Positions 8,992 to 16,766 of a stretch of DNA of 35,291 bases are shown here, one piece after another. A model generated the notes under the pieces. That model made no database searches and was not told the origin of the DNA. It saw only the letters and a program-made list of their open reading frames with translations. Position 1 is the first letter of the stretch; each line of letters opens with the position of its first letter. The stretch lies in NCBI GenBank assembly GCA_903838675.1, contig CAILZI010000239.1, forward strand, positions 1 through 35,291. The letters run 5' to 3'. This DNA comes from an uncultured Verrucomicrobiota bacterium. Lineage in GTDB: Bacteria; Verrucomicrobiota; Verrucomicrobiia; Verrucomicrobiales; Verrucomicrobiaceae. Both the position numbers and the translations under genes were made by a program.

Positions 8992-9234
8992 TCAGTTACC
9001 TGTTTCGTTTTTCGCTGTCTGAATGTTTTGAGACAGGTCAATCAAACGATGGAGAAAACCAACACCAAAGGCACCTGGAACGGCTTGGGAGAAAACATTA
9101 TGAACCGCGAGCGATGGCTCTCCACCGGATCTGCCATTGTAAGTCTCGCAAGCCATCGTCTCCCAAACACGAACTTCTGCATAATTAACGTCAGCCGGGA
9201 TGGACTGATTATCTGTGGTTGTAGCGATGGGCAT
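8992..9234 (-). CDS. possible small protein upstream of the peptidase
   Basis: This 80-residue reading frame starts MPIATTTDNQSIPADVNYAE and ends LIDLSQNIQTAKNETGN. It lies 30 bases upstream of the peptidase gene on the same strand. The composition is protein-like but no domain is recognised and no ribosome-binding site is visible. A plus-strand frame over the same bases is about equally open, so this is a weak call. Confidence 0.25.
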   Translation of the reverse strand: MPIATTTDNQSIPADVNYAEVRVWETMACETYNGRSGGEPSLAVHNVFSQAVPGAFGVGFLHRLIDLSQNIQTAKNETGN

Positions 9235-9527
9235 GGGTGTTAGCGTTCTAAACTGGAACTTCCCTGGTCGACCACTCAATAAGAAAGGAGCGGCGGGCCA
9301 GCCGAGGGGCGCGTACAGTTAAGCGTCCAGAAGGCTTGGCAAACGGTTTGTTTAGAGTTTATTGCCCCATGTAACAGTCATGTGGAGCCTTCCAAAACAG
9401 GGGCGGCACTCCTCGGCCAAGCCCTTTTTACCATCGGCTATGAGAGGAGACTGGGAGACGGTGTTGCCTATGGAAGGCACGGAGAAACACGGAGGAGGGA
9501 ATTGGAGCTGATAGCGCCCTGACGACT
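9235..9527. other. gene-poor stretch
   Basis: I see no convincing gene here. Near 9478-9495 there is a GCACGGAGAAACACGGAGGA stretch, a purine-rich short repeat type often seen between genes. It is not assigned a function. Confidence 0.4.
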
Positions 9528-9746
9528 TCAATCCTCAAACCACCGTTTCACGGCGTCAGGGTTGAAGCGCACCAGATGACCCAGTTTGCGAAAAGGGAGA
9601 CCTTGTTGTTCACGCAGGGTGGTGACGTGACGCACGCTGCATCGCGCATAGCGGGCCACGTCGTCGATGGTCCAAAGCGTTTCTTCGGCAGGAGATTCGG
9701 TGCGTGTTGAAGCAGCAGGTAAGTGGAGGGCAGGGGAATCGTTCAT
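9528..9746 (-). CDS. excisionase-like HTH protein
   Basis: This small 72-residue DNA-binding protein has a winged helix of the HTH_17/MerR-excisionase type. The motifs are LWTIDDVARYARCSVRHVTTL followed by GLPFRKLGHLVRFNPDAVKRW, the standard layout with the recognition helix and the R-F-x-P-x-x-V wing. About 27 N-terminal residues are low in complexity. It sits some 420 bases from the truncated tRNA-Leu copy, with direct repeats in between. That is where recombination directionality factors of integrative elements are usually found. It may act as an Xis for excision or as a repressor of its own promoter. The matching integrase is not near it. Confidence 0.85.
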   Translation of the reverse strand: MNDSPALHLPAASTRTESPAEETLWTIDDVARYARCSVRHVTTLREQQGLPFRKLGHLVRFNPDAVKRWFED

Positions 9747-9822
9747 TGCATCCCTGTGCCGGTGTCAACCGAGCGGCACCGTTCGTTGCGCAACGAGGTG
9801 GTGAGCAGGGGCCAAAAAGACC

Positions 9823-9842
9823 GGCATGACAACGCATGACAG
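9823..9842 (+). repeat. direct-repeat site GCATGACAAN x2, copy 1
   Basis: Two GCATGAC half-sites are spaced at exactly 10 bp (GGCATGACAACGCATGACAG). The same arrangement recurs 206 bp downstream. Phasing by one helical turn suggests paired protein binding, such as arm-type integrase or excisionase sites. Confidence 0.6.
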
Positions 9843-9944
9843 CACCGCTGCACCTCGGGTTTTGCACCTGTCACCTGCACCCTTGATTTTGTGAACCGCC
9901 TTGTGGCTATTGGGACGGAGGGGCACAAGATTTTTAATCTGTGA

Positions 9945-9968
9945 TGCGCCTGTGGTTGCGCCTCTGGT
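9945..9968 (+). repeat. 12-bp tandem direct repeat
   Basis: TGCGCCTGTGGT is followed at once by TGCGCCTCTGGT, with one mismatch. It lies between the two GCATGAC sites, in the attachment region. Confidence 0.5.
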
Positions 9969-10028
9969 TTCGTGAAACGGCTGCACCCCCGGGCACCTGC
10001 GAGGTTTCTTGAAGGTTATTTTGGGTGT

Positions 10029-10047
10029 GGCATGACAAAGCATGACT
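10029..10047 (+). repeat. direct-repeat site GCATGACAAN x2, copy 2
   Basis: GGCATGACAAAGCATGACT repeats copy 1 with one internal change and the same 10-bp phasing. It lies 120 bp upstream of the tRNA-Leu fragment. Confidence 0.6.
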
Positions 10048-10130
10048 CCAAAAGTTCCGCTCCCTGCTGAAACCTGCCAAATCGTCGGAAACCCATCCGG
10101 CACCAATCTGCACAAAGCACTCAGCATCAG

Positions 10131-10150
10131 CAATGATGCGCAAATCATTG
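10131..10150. other. perfect 7-bp hairpin beside the att core
   Basis: CAATGAT and ATCATTG flank a six-base loop. The stem ends about 16 bases before the point where tRNA similarity begins, and could be part of the recombination site. It has no T-run, so it is not a typical terminator. Confidence 0.45.
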
Positions 10151-10166
10151 ATCCTCAAGGGGGCAC

Positions 10167-10218
10167 TAAGGATCTTGTGCCGAAAGGCTTAAGGGTTCGA
10201 GTCCCTTCCCGAGCACCA
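10167..10218 (+). other. 3' half of tRNA-Leu(UAA): element attachment site
   Basis: The segment has a tRNA-Leu 3' half. It begins at a TAA anticodon, has an anticodon-stem 3' strand (ATCTT) and the long type-II variable arm (GTGCCGAAAGGC). A perfect T arm is at 10191-10207 (AAGGG, TTCGAGT, CCCTT), with the acceptor strand CCCGAGC plus ACCA to 10218. The expected 5' partner GCTCGGG and the D arm are absent upstream. The base before the anticodon is C, not the invariant U33, so similarity stops right at the anticodon. This fits the duplicated tRNA end left by an integrative element lying to the left, with the intact tRNA at its far end outside the window. Confidence 0.8.
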
Positions 10219-10308
10219 CTCTTTGAAGTACAAAGAGTTACGATGAATGGATGAGGTTATCGTTGATGTGGATTTATGCATGTCGCGTTGTTGGTGTGAG
10301 CAGAAAAG

Positions 10309-10336
10309 AAGAGGCGCAAGCCCGTCTGCGCCTCTT
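10309..10336. terminator. intrinsic terminator after the tRNA-Leu fragment
   Basis: A perfect 10-bp stem (AAGAGGCGCA, TGCGCCTCTT) with an eight-base loop is preceded by AAAAG and followed by TCTA. It probably served the original tRNA-Leu gene. That supports the view that sequence to the right is the ancestral chromosome side. Confidence 0.7.
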
Positions 10337-10485
10337 TCTAACTGTCACAGCAACACCCGTGTTACGAACAAGGCGAATTCAGCGCTGGACGATGCCTGTG
10401 ACCTCGTTCCCAATACGGCCTGAACCTTGCTCAGAACTGTTTGCAGCCACGTCATTGGTTTCTCCAAAGTGTATTTCTCACAACG

Positions 10486-12183
10486 ATGAGTCTCGACCGA
10501 ATTCCTCTCATAATCGGCATCACCGGCCACCGGGAGTTGCATTCTGAAGATGTTGCCAGGGTGGAGGAGCAGTTACGGAAGTTCTTTGAAGGTCTGCAGA
10601 AGAAATTTCCGCACACACCGCTGCTGCTGCTCTCTTCGATGGGTGAGGGGGCGGACCGGCTTGCGGCGCGGATTGCGGTGGAGACACCGGGGGTTTCCCT
10701 GGCTGCGGTGCTGCCGTGGCCGAAAGGCGTGTGTGAAGACGCCTGGTACCGGGGGGGAGACCGTGCGGAATTTGACGCTGTGCTGGCGAATGCCGCCCAC
10801 ACCATCTGCCTGCCGCACCCCGCTGAGAGCACGGCTGCGGAACTTTGCGCTTCGCCGGAAGTGCAGCAAAAGCGCTTTGCGGATGTCAGCCGCTACATCA
10901 CGCGGCACTGCCAGATCCTGGTGGCGATCTGGAGCGGTGAGGAGTCACCGCGCAGTCAAACCTGGCAGGTCATCCAATGGCAAAGAAACGGAACGGACGC
11001 GCCGTTTGCGGCGAGGCTCACTCATCTGGACAGTCCCGAAACGGGGCCGCTGCACCACCTGGCGGTGCGTGGCGGTGCGCCCACTGCCAAGCCCAGCAAG
11101 CAGGAAGAGGCCCGCTATCAGGCCTTTCAGCAGATGGCTGGAAATTTTGACCGGTTTAATGCGGACACTCTGAAGCTGGGAGCAAAGCTCGAAGCGGGCA
11201 TGGCCAACACGAGGCGCTATGTTTTTCCTGAAGACGAGCAAAGCGCGCTGCCAAAGCACCTGCAGTTTTTGCTCTCGCGCTTTGCCCAGGCTGACCAACT
11301 GGCCGTGCACTGGCAGAAAAAGAGCCTGCGTGTCCTGTTCGTGACTTTCAGCATGATCTTTCTCACGGTCGCCAGCTTTGAGGGCTATGCCCACGTGATG
11401 CCGGACAGCATGTTCATGCTGGTGGCATATCCGCTGCTGCTGGCCACGGGACTGGCCTATGTCTGGTGGACGCGCAGGCAGCGCTGCTACAACCGCTATC
11501 TGGATGACCGAGCGCTGGCCGAGGCCATGCGGGTGCACCTGTTCTGGAAGCTGGCCGGGGTGCGGGAAAATGCGGCGGATTTTTATCTCCGCACCTGCCG
11601 CAGCCAGCTCGACTGGATTCGTGCGGCGCTGCGCTCCTGGTCTCTGCAGTCTGGTGAGCATGACTGCGGGTGCCCCACTGCTGCAGGTGCCACCCTGAGC
11701 CCGGCGGCACTGAAGCAAATCTGCAGGCGCTGGATGAGAGATCAGCTGCGCTTCTTTAGGAAGAACACAAAACGGGATCACAGAAACGCCGAATATTTTC
11801 ACATACGGTCAAAAGTCTGTCTGCGCATTTCGATGGCGGGCATTTTGATCCAGCTGGGCCGCCTGTACTTTGTTCAGCAAGAGCACCTGGGGCATGATAA
11901 AATGACCCACCTGCTTATCATCGTCATTGCCATGGGAGGCCTGCTGGCCGGACTCTTCCATGAGTATGCTGAAAAACGCCTTTTTGAAAAACAGTCCCGC
12001 AGCTACCAATGGATGGCAGCGCTCTACAAGACCGCGTTGATACGTTTTCTTGTGCTGGCCAAGGAGGGAAGGGCGAAAGACATCTGTGATCTGATGCGCG
12101 AACTGGGCCGCGAGGCGCTGGCGGAAAATGCGGACTGGGTCATTTACCATCGTGAGCAGGAGCCGGAGATGAAGGGCCATTGA
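10486..12183 (+). CDS. SLOG-domain protein with four membrane segments
   Basis: This 565-residue protein has an N-terminal SLOG (Rossmann-like nucleotide-binding) domain, about residues 5-220. It starts IIGITGHREL, with LLLLSSMGEGADRLAA and a later CQILVAIWSGEES. SLOG domains are thought to bind or process nucleotide-derived ligands. Two hydrophobic segments follow near 282-330 and two near 443-495. They are separated by a charged helical stretch (YNRYLDDRALAEAMRVHLFWKLAGV) that resembles SLATT-type effectors. The inferred role is a nucleotide sensor coupled to a membrane effector. The ATG at 10486 is chosen because the SLOG domain starts at once, and upstream residues in frame are not domain-like. 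It is followed 45 bases later by the tandem-RyR gene. Confidence 0.8.
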   Translation: MSLDRIPLIIGITGHRELHSEDVARVEEQLRKFFEGLQKKFPHTPLLLLSSMGEGADRLAARIAVETPGVSLAAVLPWPKGVCEDAWYRGGDRAEFDAVLANAAHTICLPHPAESTAAELCASPEVQQKRFADVSRYITRHCQILVAIWSGEESPRSQTWQVIQWQRNGTDAPFAARLTHLDSPETGPLHHLAVRGGAPTAKPSKQEEARYQAFQQMAGNFDRFNADTLKLGAKLEAGMANTRRYVFPEDEQSALPKHLQFLLSRFAQADQLAVHWQKKSLRVLFVTFSMIFLTVASFEGYAHVMPDSMFMLVAYPLLLATGLAYVWWTRRQRCYNRYLDDRALAEAMRVHLFWKLAGVRENAADFYLRTCRSQLDWIRAALRSWSLQSGEHDCGCPTAAGATLSPAALKQICRRWMRDQLRFFRKNTKRDHRNAEYFHIRSKVCLRISMAGILIQLGRLYFVQQEHLGHDKMTHLLIIVIAMGGLLAGLFHEYAEKRLFEKQSRSYQWMAALYKTALIRFLVLAKEGRAKDICDLMRELGREALAENADWVIYHREQEPEMKGH

Positions 12184-12228
12184 TTTTGGTCTGGCAGCGT
12201 CCATGCCTGCGGGCTATGGGGGAGGAAC

Positions 12229-12711
12229 ATGCCGCCTGAAATCATCGACCGCCTTGCCGCCCTCATGCATGAGAACTACCGGTACAACGCCCGCACCAAC
12301 CGCTGGCCGTTGAAGCCGGAGCTGGACCTGCCCTTTGCCGAGCTGGCGCCGGATCTGCAGGAGGCCAATCGTGCGGCGGCACGCCGTATCGGCGAGGTCC
12401 TGGCAGTCGGCGGCATCCAGATCATGCCGGCCCATCAGGCGCAGATGCGGGCCCTGTCCGAGGTGCAGCTCTATGATCTGGTGGAGCAGCACATGCGGCA
12501 GCTCGCGCCTGCGGAGCACGAGGGCTGGATGCGCCAGCGTGTCGAGGCCGGCTGGAAATTCGCTGAGAAACGCGACGATGCGCAGAAACTGCACCCGTGC
12601 ATCGTGCCCTTTGCCGAGCTCTCCGGCGTGGACAAGGAGAAGGATCGCAACCAGGTGCGGAGCTATCCGGCGCTGCTCAGGCAGGCGGGGCTGGTGGGGG
12701 TGAAGGGGTAG
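12229..12711 (+). CDS. tandem RyR-domain protein
   Basis: This 160-residue protein is made almost wholly of two RyR repeats. The second, about 80-157, is canonical: AEHEGWMRQRVEAGWKFAEKRD, then KLHPCIVPFAEL, then DRNQVRSYPALLRQAG. The first, about 2-62, is divergent: RLAALMHENYRYN, then LPFAELAPDLQEANRAAARR and GEVLAVGG. Prokaryotic RyR domains are proposed to recognise ligands in nucleotide-signalling systems, although the ligand is not known. GGAGG lies three bases before the ATG. It probably forms an operon with the SLOG membrane protein and could be its soluble sensor or regulator. Convergent TIR genes begin 65 bases beyond its stop. Confidence 0.85.
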   Translation: MPPEIIDRLAALMHENYRYNARTNRWPLKPELDLPFAELAPDLQEANRAAARRIGEVLAVGGIQIMPAHQAQMRALSEVQLYDLVEQHMRQLAPAEHEGWMRQRVEAGWKFAEKRDDAQKLHPCIVPFAELSGVDKEKDRNQVRSYPALLRQAGLVGVKG

Positions 12712-12776
12712 ATGACGGCAAAGTAGTCCGCACATTGGCTTCGCCTATCTCAGGAATGGGCTCGCAGTTGAAGAGA

Positions 12777-13265
12777 TCAAGCTCGCCTGGTTCGCGCGCG
12801 TTTCTTTGGCTTTTTCGTCTTCGGCTTGGGATTCGTTTTCTGTTTCTTATTCACCTTCCACAGCGCCGCAAGATCTGCCGCCGTATCGACTGGCTTGCTG
12901 GTGCTTGCGTTGATGATTTGAATGTTCTGCAACACCCAGGACAGCCGCATCGGATTGCAGGTCTTGAGTTTGACGGGCACGATTCGGTGACGGTAGCGAC
13001 GCTTGGAGAGGGCAAATACGAGTTCATGTTTGACCCATGGCGAACGAATGGCGGCCGGAGTGATCAGGACAACAAAACAATCACAGCGCACGAGCGCCTT
13101 GCCGATCTCATCATGCCATGCATCGGCACCGCGAAGGTTCGACGGGCTAAACCAAACTTTGAGCCCGTACTCTTCGCGCAGAAGCTGGGCGATTCGTTCA
13201 GCCGCCCTTTGATCTGGACTCGCGTGGGAGAGAAAGATCTCGCGCGGCTTGCGGACGGCGGCCAT
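12777..13265 (-). CDS. TIR-domain protein 1
   Basis: This 162-residue stand-alone TIR domain contains REIFLSHASPDQRAAERI, LKVWFSPSNLRGADAWHDEI, CFVVLITPAAIRSPWVKHEL and IVPVKL. The glutamate in WVKHEL (E81) sits where the NADase glutamate of enzymatic TIR domains is found. It may cleave NAD or make a cyclic ADP-ribose signal. The last 26 residues are a highly basic tail rich in Lys, Pro and Arg (KPKTKKPKKRARTRRA), possibly for nucleic-acid binding or membrane contact. Its ATG overlaps the stop of the second TIR gene by one base (TGATG), so translation is coupled. It ends the minus-strand operon. Confidence 0.9.
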   Translation of the reverse strand: MAAVRKPREIFLSHASPDQRAAERIAQLLREEYGLKVWFSPSNLRGADAWHDEIGKALVRCDCFVVLITPAAIRSPWVKHELVFALSKRRYRHRIVPVKLKTCNPMRLSWVLQNIQIINASTSKPVDTAADLAALWKVNKKQKTNPKPKTKKPKKRARTRRA

Positions 13266-13690
13266 CAGTCACGAGTGGTCTTGGTTTCCCGCAATGCCTG
13301 CACCACACGTTGAGGGGCGGACTCAGGATCACCCGTGGCATCAATCAGATTCAATCGCTCCAGGATCCAGGGGTAGTTCTTCGTTGGACGCAACAGCACC
13401 GGAATGAGCTTCTGCTGATAGCGGGGCTGAGTGATGGCAAACTCGATCTCGCGTGCAACACGTGCCGATTTTCCCGAAGCGGGCGAGATGAGGGTCACCA
13501 TTGCATCGCTCGACTTGAGGGCCTTTGAGAGCGCCTCACCCCAGTTTGCGCCTGGCACCACATCGGTCTCATCAAACCACACGTCCATGCCAGCTCCTTC
13601 CATTTTCTGGCGAAAGCGGGTGGCCATGTCGCGGTCCTTCTCGGCGTAGCTCAGAAAGACGCGAAAGGGTTTGGAGGACGCAGATTTCAT
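13265..13690 (-). CDS. TIR-domain protein 2
   Basis: This 141-residue TIR domain contains KPFRVFLSYAEKDRDMATRF, MDVWFDETDVVPGANWGEAL, DAMVTLISPASGKSARVARE and LIPVLLRP. The candidate catalytic glutamate is again residue 81 (AREIEFA), as in its neighbour. It lacks the basic tail. I choose the ATG at 13690 because the TIR fold starts within eight residues. It is coupled to the TIR gene downstream by TGATG. It lies 115 bases after a truncated DUF4062 gene. The two TIR proteins differ enough to be an old duplication, perhaps forming a mixed filament or assembly. Confidence 0.88.
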   Translation of the reverse strand: MKSASSKPFRVFLSYAEKDRDMATRFRQKMEGAGMDVWFDETDVVPGANWGEALSKALKSSDAMVTLISPASGKSARVAREIEFAITQPRYQQKLIPVLLRPTKNYPWILERLNLIDATGDPESAPQRVVQALRETKTTRD

Positions 13691-13805
13691 TGTTGGCACA
13701 AGGAAGTATGTTCGAATCGAAAGACAGGTCAACCACCGAACTTCGAATTCAGGCGGGTTGATTGGATCATTGTCTACTACGGTTGGATCTGTTCATGAGG
13801 AAATT

Positions 13806-14060
13806 TCAAAGGAGGAAGGGGCGGCAGGCGAGGATTTCATCCAGGCAGAGCTTGAGGGTTTCCTTGCGGGTGCACTGCTCTTCGGCAATGCCCCAGCGCA
13901 GGTCCACCTCGACGAGTTCGACGTGGCGTTCCTGACAAAGCCGGCGAAGCTCCGGCCATGTGTGGGACATCAGCTCATCGCGCTCCGCGATCATGTCGCG
14001 GAAGGTCGAGGAGATGAAGACGCGGATGCGGCGGCTGGAGGGAGAGGGGGCGTCGCTCAT
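13806..14060 (-). pseudogene. DUF4062 N-terminal stub
   Basis: These 84 residues match only the start of a DUF4062 domain: RRIRVFISSTFRDMIAERDEL, then VELVEVDLRWGIAEEQ and LDEILACRPFLL. The frame then ends. DUF4062 normally continues with a GERYGW-type motif and is usually followed by a large STAND NTPase, as in the full-length gene at 28068. None of the missing part is found in the next 115 bases in any frame. It lies 12 bases after the RelA/SpoT-fusion stop. It is probably a deletion remnant, although a short functional DUF4062 protein cannot be excluded. Confidence 0.7.
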
Positions 14061-14072
14061 ATGGCATGAGAT

Positions 14073-16766
14073 TTATGCGTTCTTCTCCAGCGAATAGACC
14101 TCGAAGCCGGCGGCGTGGAGATTGTGCGGCAGTTCGCGAATGGCGGAGACGTCGTAGCCTTGAATCTCGGGGGTGAGGGCGGTCCAGGGGACGAGGTAGG
14201 GGGAGAGTTTTTTGGAGACGTCCTTTTTTTCCGCCCAGCGCCAGCCGCGCAGGAGGCGCTCCACGTTCCAGCGGCCGTGCTCCATCTCGGCGAGGCGTTT
14301 CACGCCGTCCGGGCCGAGGGCGGACTCGATGTCGAAGGCTTTGCATTCGGTGACGCACTCCCGCACGCCGAGGCCTTCAGTGGCGAGGATGTTGGCCCAG
14401 TAGGCGACCTGATGGTAGTTCGATACTTTGAGTGCTTCGGGCAGGTCCTTCCAGCGGGAGAGTGAGGGATCGGCGGGCTTGGCGGACTTGAGATAGTTAT
14501 CATGCACCTGCCTGGCGGCGGCTTCAAAGCGTGCGTCTGCGGCGGGGAGTTCGCCAGTGAGGAGGAAGGCGCGGAGGGTCATGGCATCCAGTGGCAGGCG
14601 GACAAGGGAGCCTTCCGCGAGATGATCGACCCACGAGGCATCGTCGAACTGGCGCTTGGGCGGCAGGGCAGGGTGGTCGATCAATCCGACACGCACGCCG
14701 AGCGCGAGAGCGAAGGCGATCTCAACGCGTGCGATTTCGCCGGGGGCGAAGGCGAGCAGCTTGATGCGATCCATGGGAATGCGGGCTGCGGCGAGATCGG
14801 TCCAGCCCTGCAGAGGATCGAGTGCGGTGAAGTCGTTGCCGGAGGATTCGCGGAGCCAGGTGTAGCGTGTGCGGTCATCATCGACCGGGTAGCTGTGGGG
14901 CGTGGTGCTGGGCAGGTAGCCGCAGGCTTGGATGGTGCCATGGGAGGCACCGGCCACATCACCGACGAGACGGCTGATGCCTGCCTTGGTGCCGCCGGAG
15001 ATCAATACCAGAGGATGGTTCTCCAACGGCAGGCCCACAAATGCGCTGCGCAGGTGGGGGGCGAGATCTTTGACCAAAGGCTCGATCTCCGGTGAACAAC
15101 CGCCGGCCACGATGACGACACTGATGTCTGGTAGGAGATGCTGGGAGTCACCACGAATGATCCAGGAGGCGAGAGCTTGCAGCTGTGACAGCGAATCCGG
15201 ATCGCGCCCGCGCACGGCCCGGGCGACGAGCAGCGCACGCTCCATGGCCGCATAGCCCGGCAGGCTTTCGCTGATGGAGACGAGCCGCTGCACGGCCTGA
15301 TGCAGGCGCAGCACATGCCGCGCCGCGGTGCAGGGCCGGGGGGGGGTATCATCTGGTCGTGATTCACACAGGCACATGAGATGCGCCAGGGCATCGAGCG
15401 CGGCGTGAGGTTCCCCGACCAGCAGGTGCAGCAACGAGAGAGCGGCCCAGGCGGAGGGAAGATTCACGCAGCCTTCGATCTGTGTGCGACCACGCTGCAT
15501 GGCATTGCGGATCATCGGCTCTGCGAGTCGCACCAGTCCGCGATCCCGGTGCAGGGCCACTTCATGCTCGAGGTAACGGGCCAGGCTGCCGGGCTCCGCG
15601 GCATTGCGAGTGATGGCTTGATGATAAGCTGCAGTGGCGGCTGCGTCATCATGGCAGAGAAGTGCGGCCTCGCCCAGCAGGCAGAAGGTTTCGGCATCGG
15701 CGGCTTCGCACTTCGTGGCCTGCTGCAGGTGATCGCGCCCCGCTTTGAATGCCTCGCCCGCCGGGTGGGCCTGATGCAGCTCAGTCAGCGCCTGCCCGAG
15801 GGTGCGCTGCACTGCGTGATGCTGGGCCTGATCCGCGAACGGTGCGAGCACTTCGATGGCGGCCTGCTGCGAACCGATGGCCAGGCAGAGCTTGGCAATC
15901 TTGACCGCCTGTGCGGTCTGCTGCTCAGGCTTTTTCATCTGCGCAAGGACGATGCGCTGCAGCGCTATTTCACTCTCGACTTTTTTGCGTGAATGATGGG
16001 CGCCATAATTGGACTGGTATTCTTCGAGCGTTGTGAGCAGGCGTGCGATGTCGCGGTCGGTCTCTTCGAGAATGGCCGCCTTGCTGGCGAGATCGCGTTT
16101 GAGACGCTCCGGTACTTTGATCTCGGTCTTGTAGAAGTGATCGTGTGCGGTGTCGGCCCAGGCATGAGCCAGAAGTGTGCGCACTTGGATTTCCATCTTC
16201 AGCGACATTTTGGTGTCGAGTCCCGGCACATCGACTTTGGCACAAAGCGCGGATGGAACGATGTGCTCATCATATATGCCAGCCTTGAAGGAAGCGATGC
16301 GGTTGATGGTGCGGTAGCCAAACTCGGAGGTTTTGAGACGTTCGCCGGCGTCGTCGCTGTTTTCCCAGTCGATGACGAAATGCTGCTCCAGGTAGGCGGT
16401 GACGGCCTGCACCTGTGCCTCGGTCTGGCAGATGACGCGGCCACCGCAGAGATCGGTGAGGCGCAGCAGCGGGTCTGGCGGCAGGGCGACTTTGGGGTCG
16501 GTGTAGTTGTGCTTTTTGCGCAGGATTTTCTCCGCGAAGCTGGGCACTTCTTTGGCGCGAACCTGAATGATGGCCTGTGGTGCGTGCGCTTTGGCGGCGA
16601 GCTTGAGCACGGCATTCAATACGGTGGTGCATTGCACGAACTGAGTGCGCAAGATGGAGAAGCGCGGCACGTGCAGAGCCACCCAGTCGGTGTCGGAGAG
16701 CTGTGACCATAACTTGGGATCACGACGTGATTCGTCGTTGAGAGGGACGTATTGGGGAGTGCTCAT
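14073..16766 (-). CDS. RelA/SpoT-TPR-SLOG-RyR fusion protein
   Basis: This 897-residue multidomain protein begins with a RelA/SpoT nucleotidyltransferase domain at about residues 20-215. It has LTDLCGGRVIC (D105), FGYRTINR (Y151), and EIQVRTLLAHAWAD with E192 and H201. These match the (p)ppGpp synthetase signature, so synthesis of ppGpp or a related nucleotide is plausible. A helical TPR-like region spans about 270-530. A SLOG-type domain starts near 548 (ISVVIVAGGC, LVLISGGTKAGISRLVGD). A C-terminal RyR domain spans about 805-890 (LAEMEHGRWNVERLLRGW, KLSPYLVPW, AIRELPHNLHAAGFEV). The HD hydrolase domain is absent. Its ATG overlaps the Nudix stop (ATGA), linking signal synthesis to nucleotide clearance. 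Confidence 0.88.
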   Translation of the reverse strand: MSTPQYVPLNDESRRDPKLWSQLSDTDWVALHVPRFSILRTQFVQCTTVLNAVLKLAAKAHAPQAIIQVRAKEVPSFAEKILRKKHNYTDPKVALPPDPLLRLTDLCGGRVICQTEAQVQAVTAYLEQHFVIDWENSDDAGERLKTSEFGYRTINRIASFKAGIYDEHIVPSALCAKVDVPGLDTKMSLKMEIQVRTLLAHAWADTAHDHFYKTEIKVPERLKRDLASKAAILEETDRDIARLLTTLEEYQSNYGAHHSRKKVESEIALQRIVLAQMKKPEQQTAQAVKIAKLCLAIGSQQAAIEVLAPFADQAQHHAVQRTLGQALTELHQAHPAGEAFKAGRDHLQQATKCEAADAETFCLLGEAALLCHDDAAATAAYHQAITRNAAEPGSLARYLEHEVALHRDRGLVRLAEPMIRNAMQRGRTQIEGCVNLPSAWAALSLLHLLVGEPHAALDALAHLMCLCESRPDDTPPRPCTAARHVLRLHQAVQRLVSISESLPGYAAMERALLVARAVRGRDPDSLSQLQALASWIIRGDSQHLLPDISVVIVAGGCSPEIEPLVKDLAPHLRSAFVGLPLENHPLVLISGGTKAGISRLVGDVAGASHGTIQACGYLPSTTPHSYPVDDDRTRYTWLRESSGNDFTALDPLQGWTDLAAARIPMDRIKLLAFAPGEIARVEIAFALALGVRVGLIDHPALPPKRQFDDASWVDHLAEGSLVRLPLDAMTLRAFLLTGELPAADARFEAAARQVHDNYLKSAKPADPSLSRWKDLPEALKVSNYHQVAYWANILATEGLGVRECVTECKAFDIESALGPDGVKRLAEMEHGRWNVERLLRGWRWAEKKDVSKKLSPYLVPWTALTPEIQGYDVSAIRELPHNLHAAGFEVYSLEKNA

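Noticed and set aside
9049..9243. Plus-strand small protein starting MEKTNTKGTWNGLGEN
   Set aside because: It has no domain or ribosome-binding site, and a minus-strand frame over the same bases is at least as likely.
10159..10218. A complete functional tRNA gene
   Set aside because: The acceptor 5' strand, D arm and 5' anticodon strand are absent, so only the 3' half is present.
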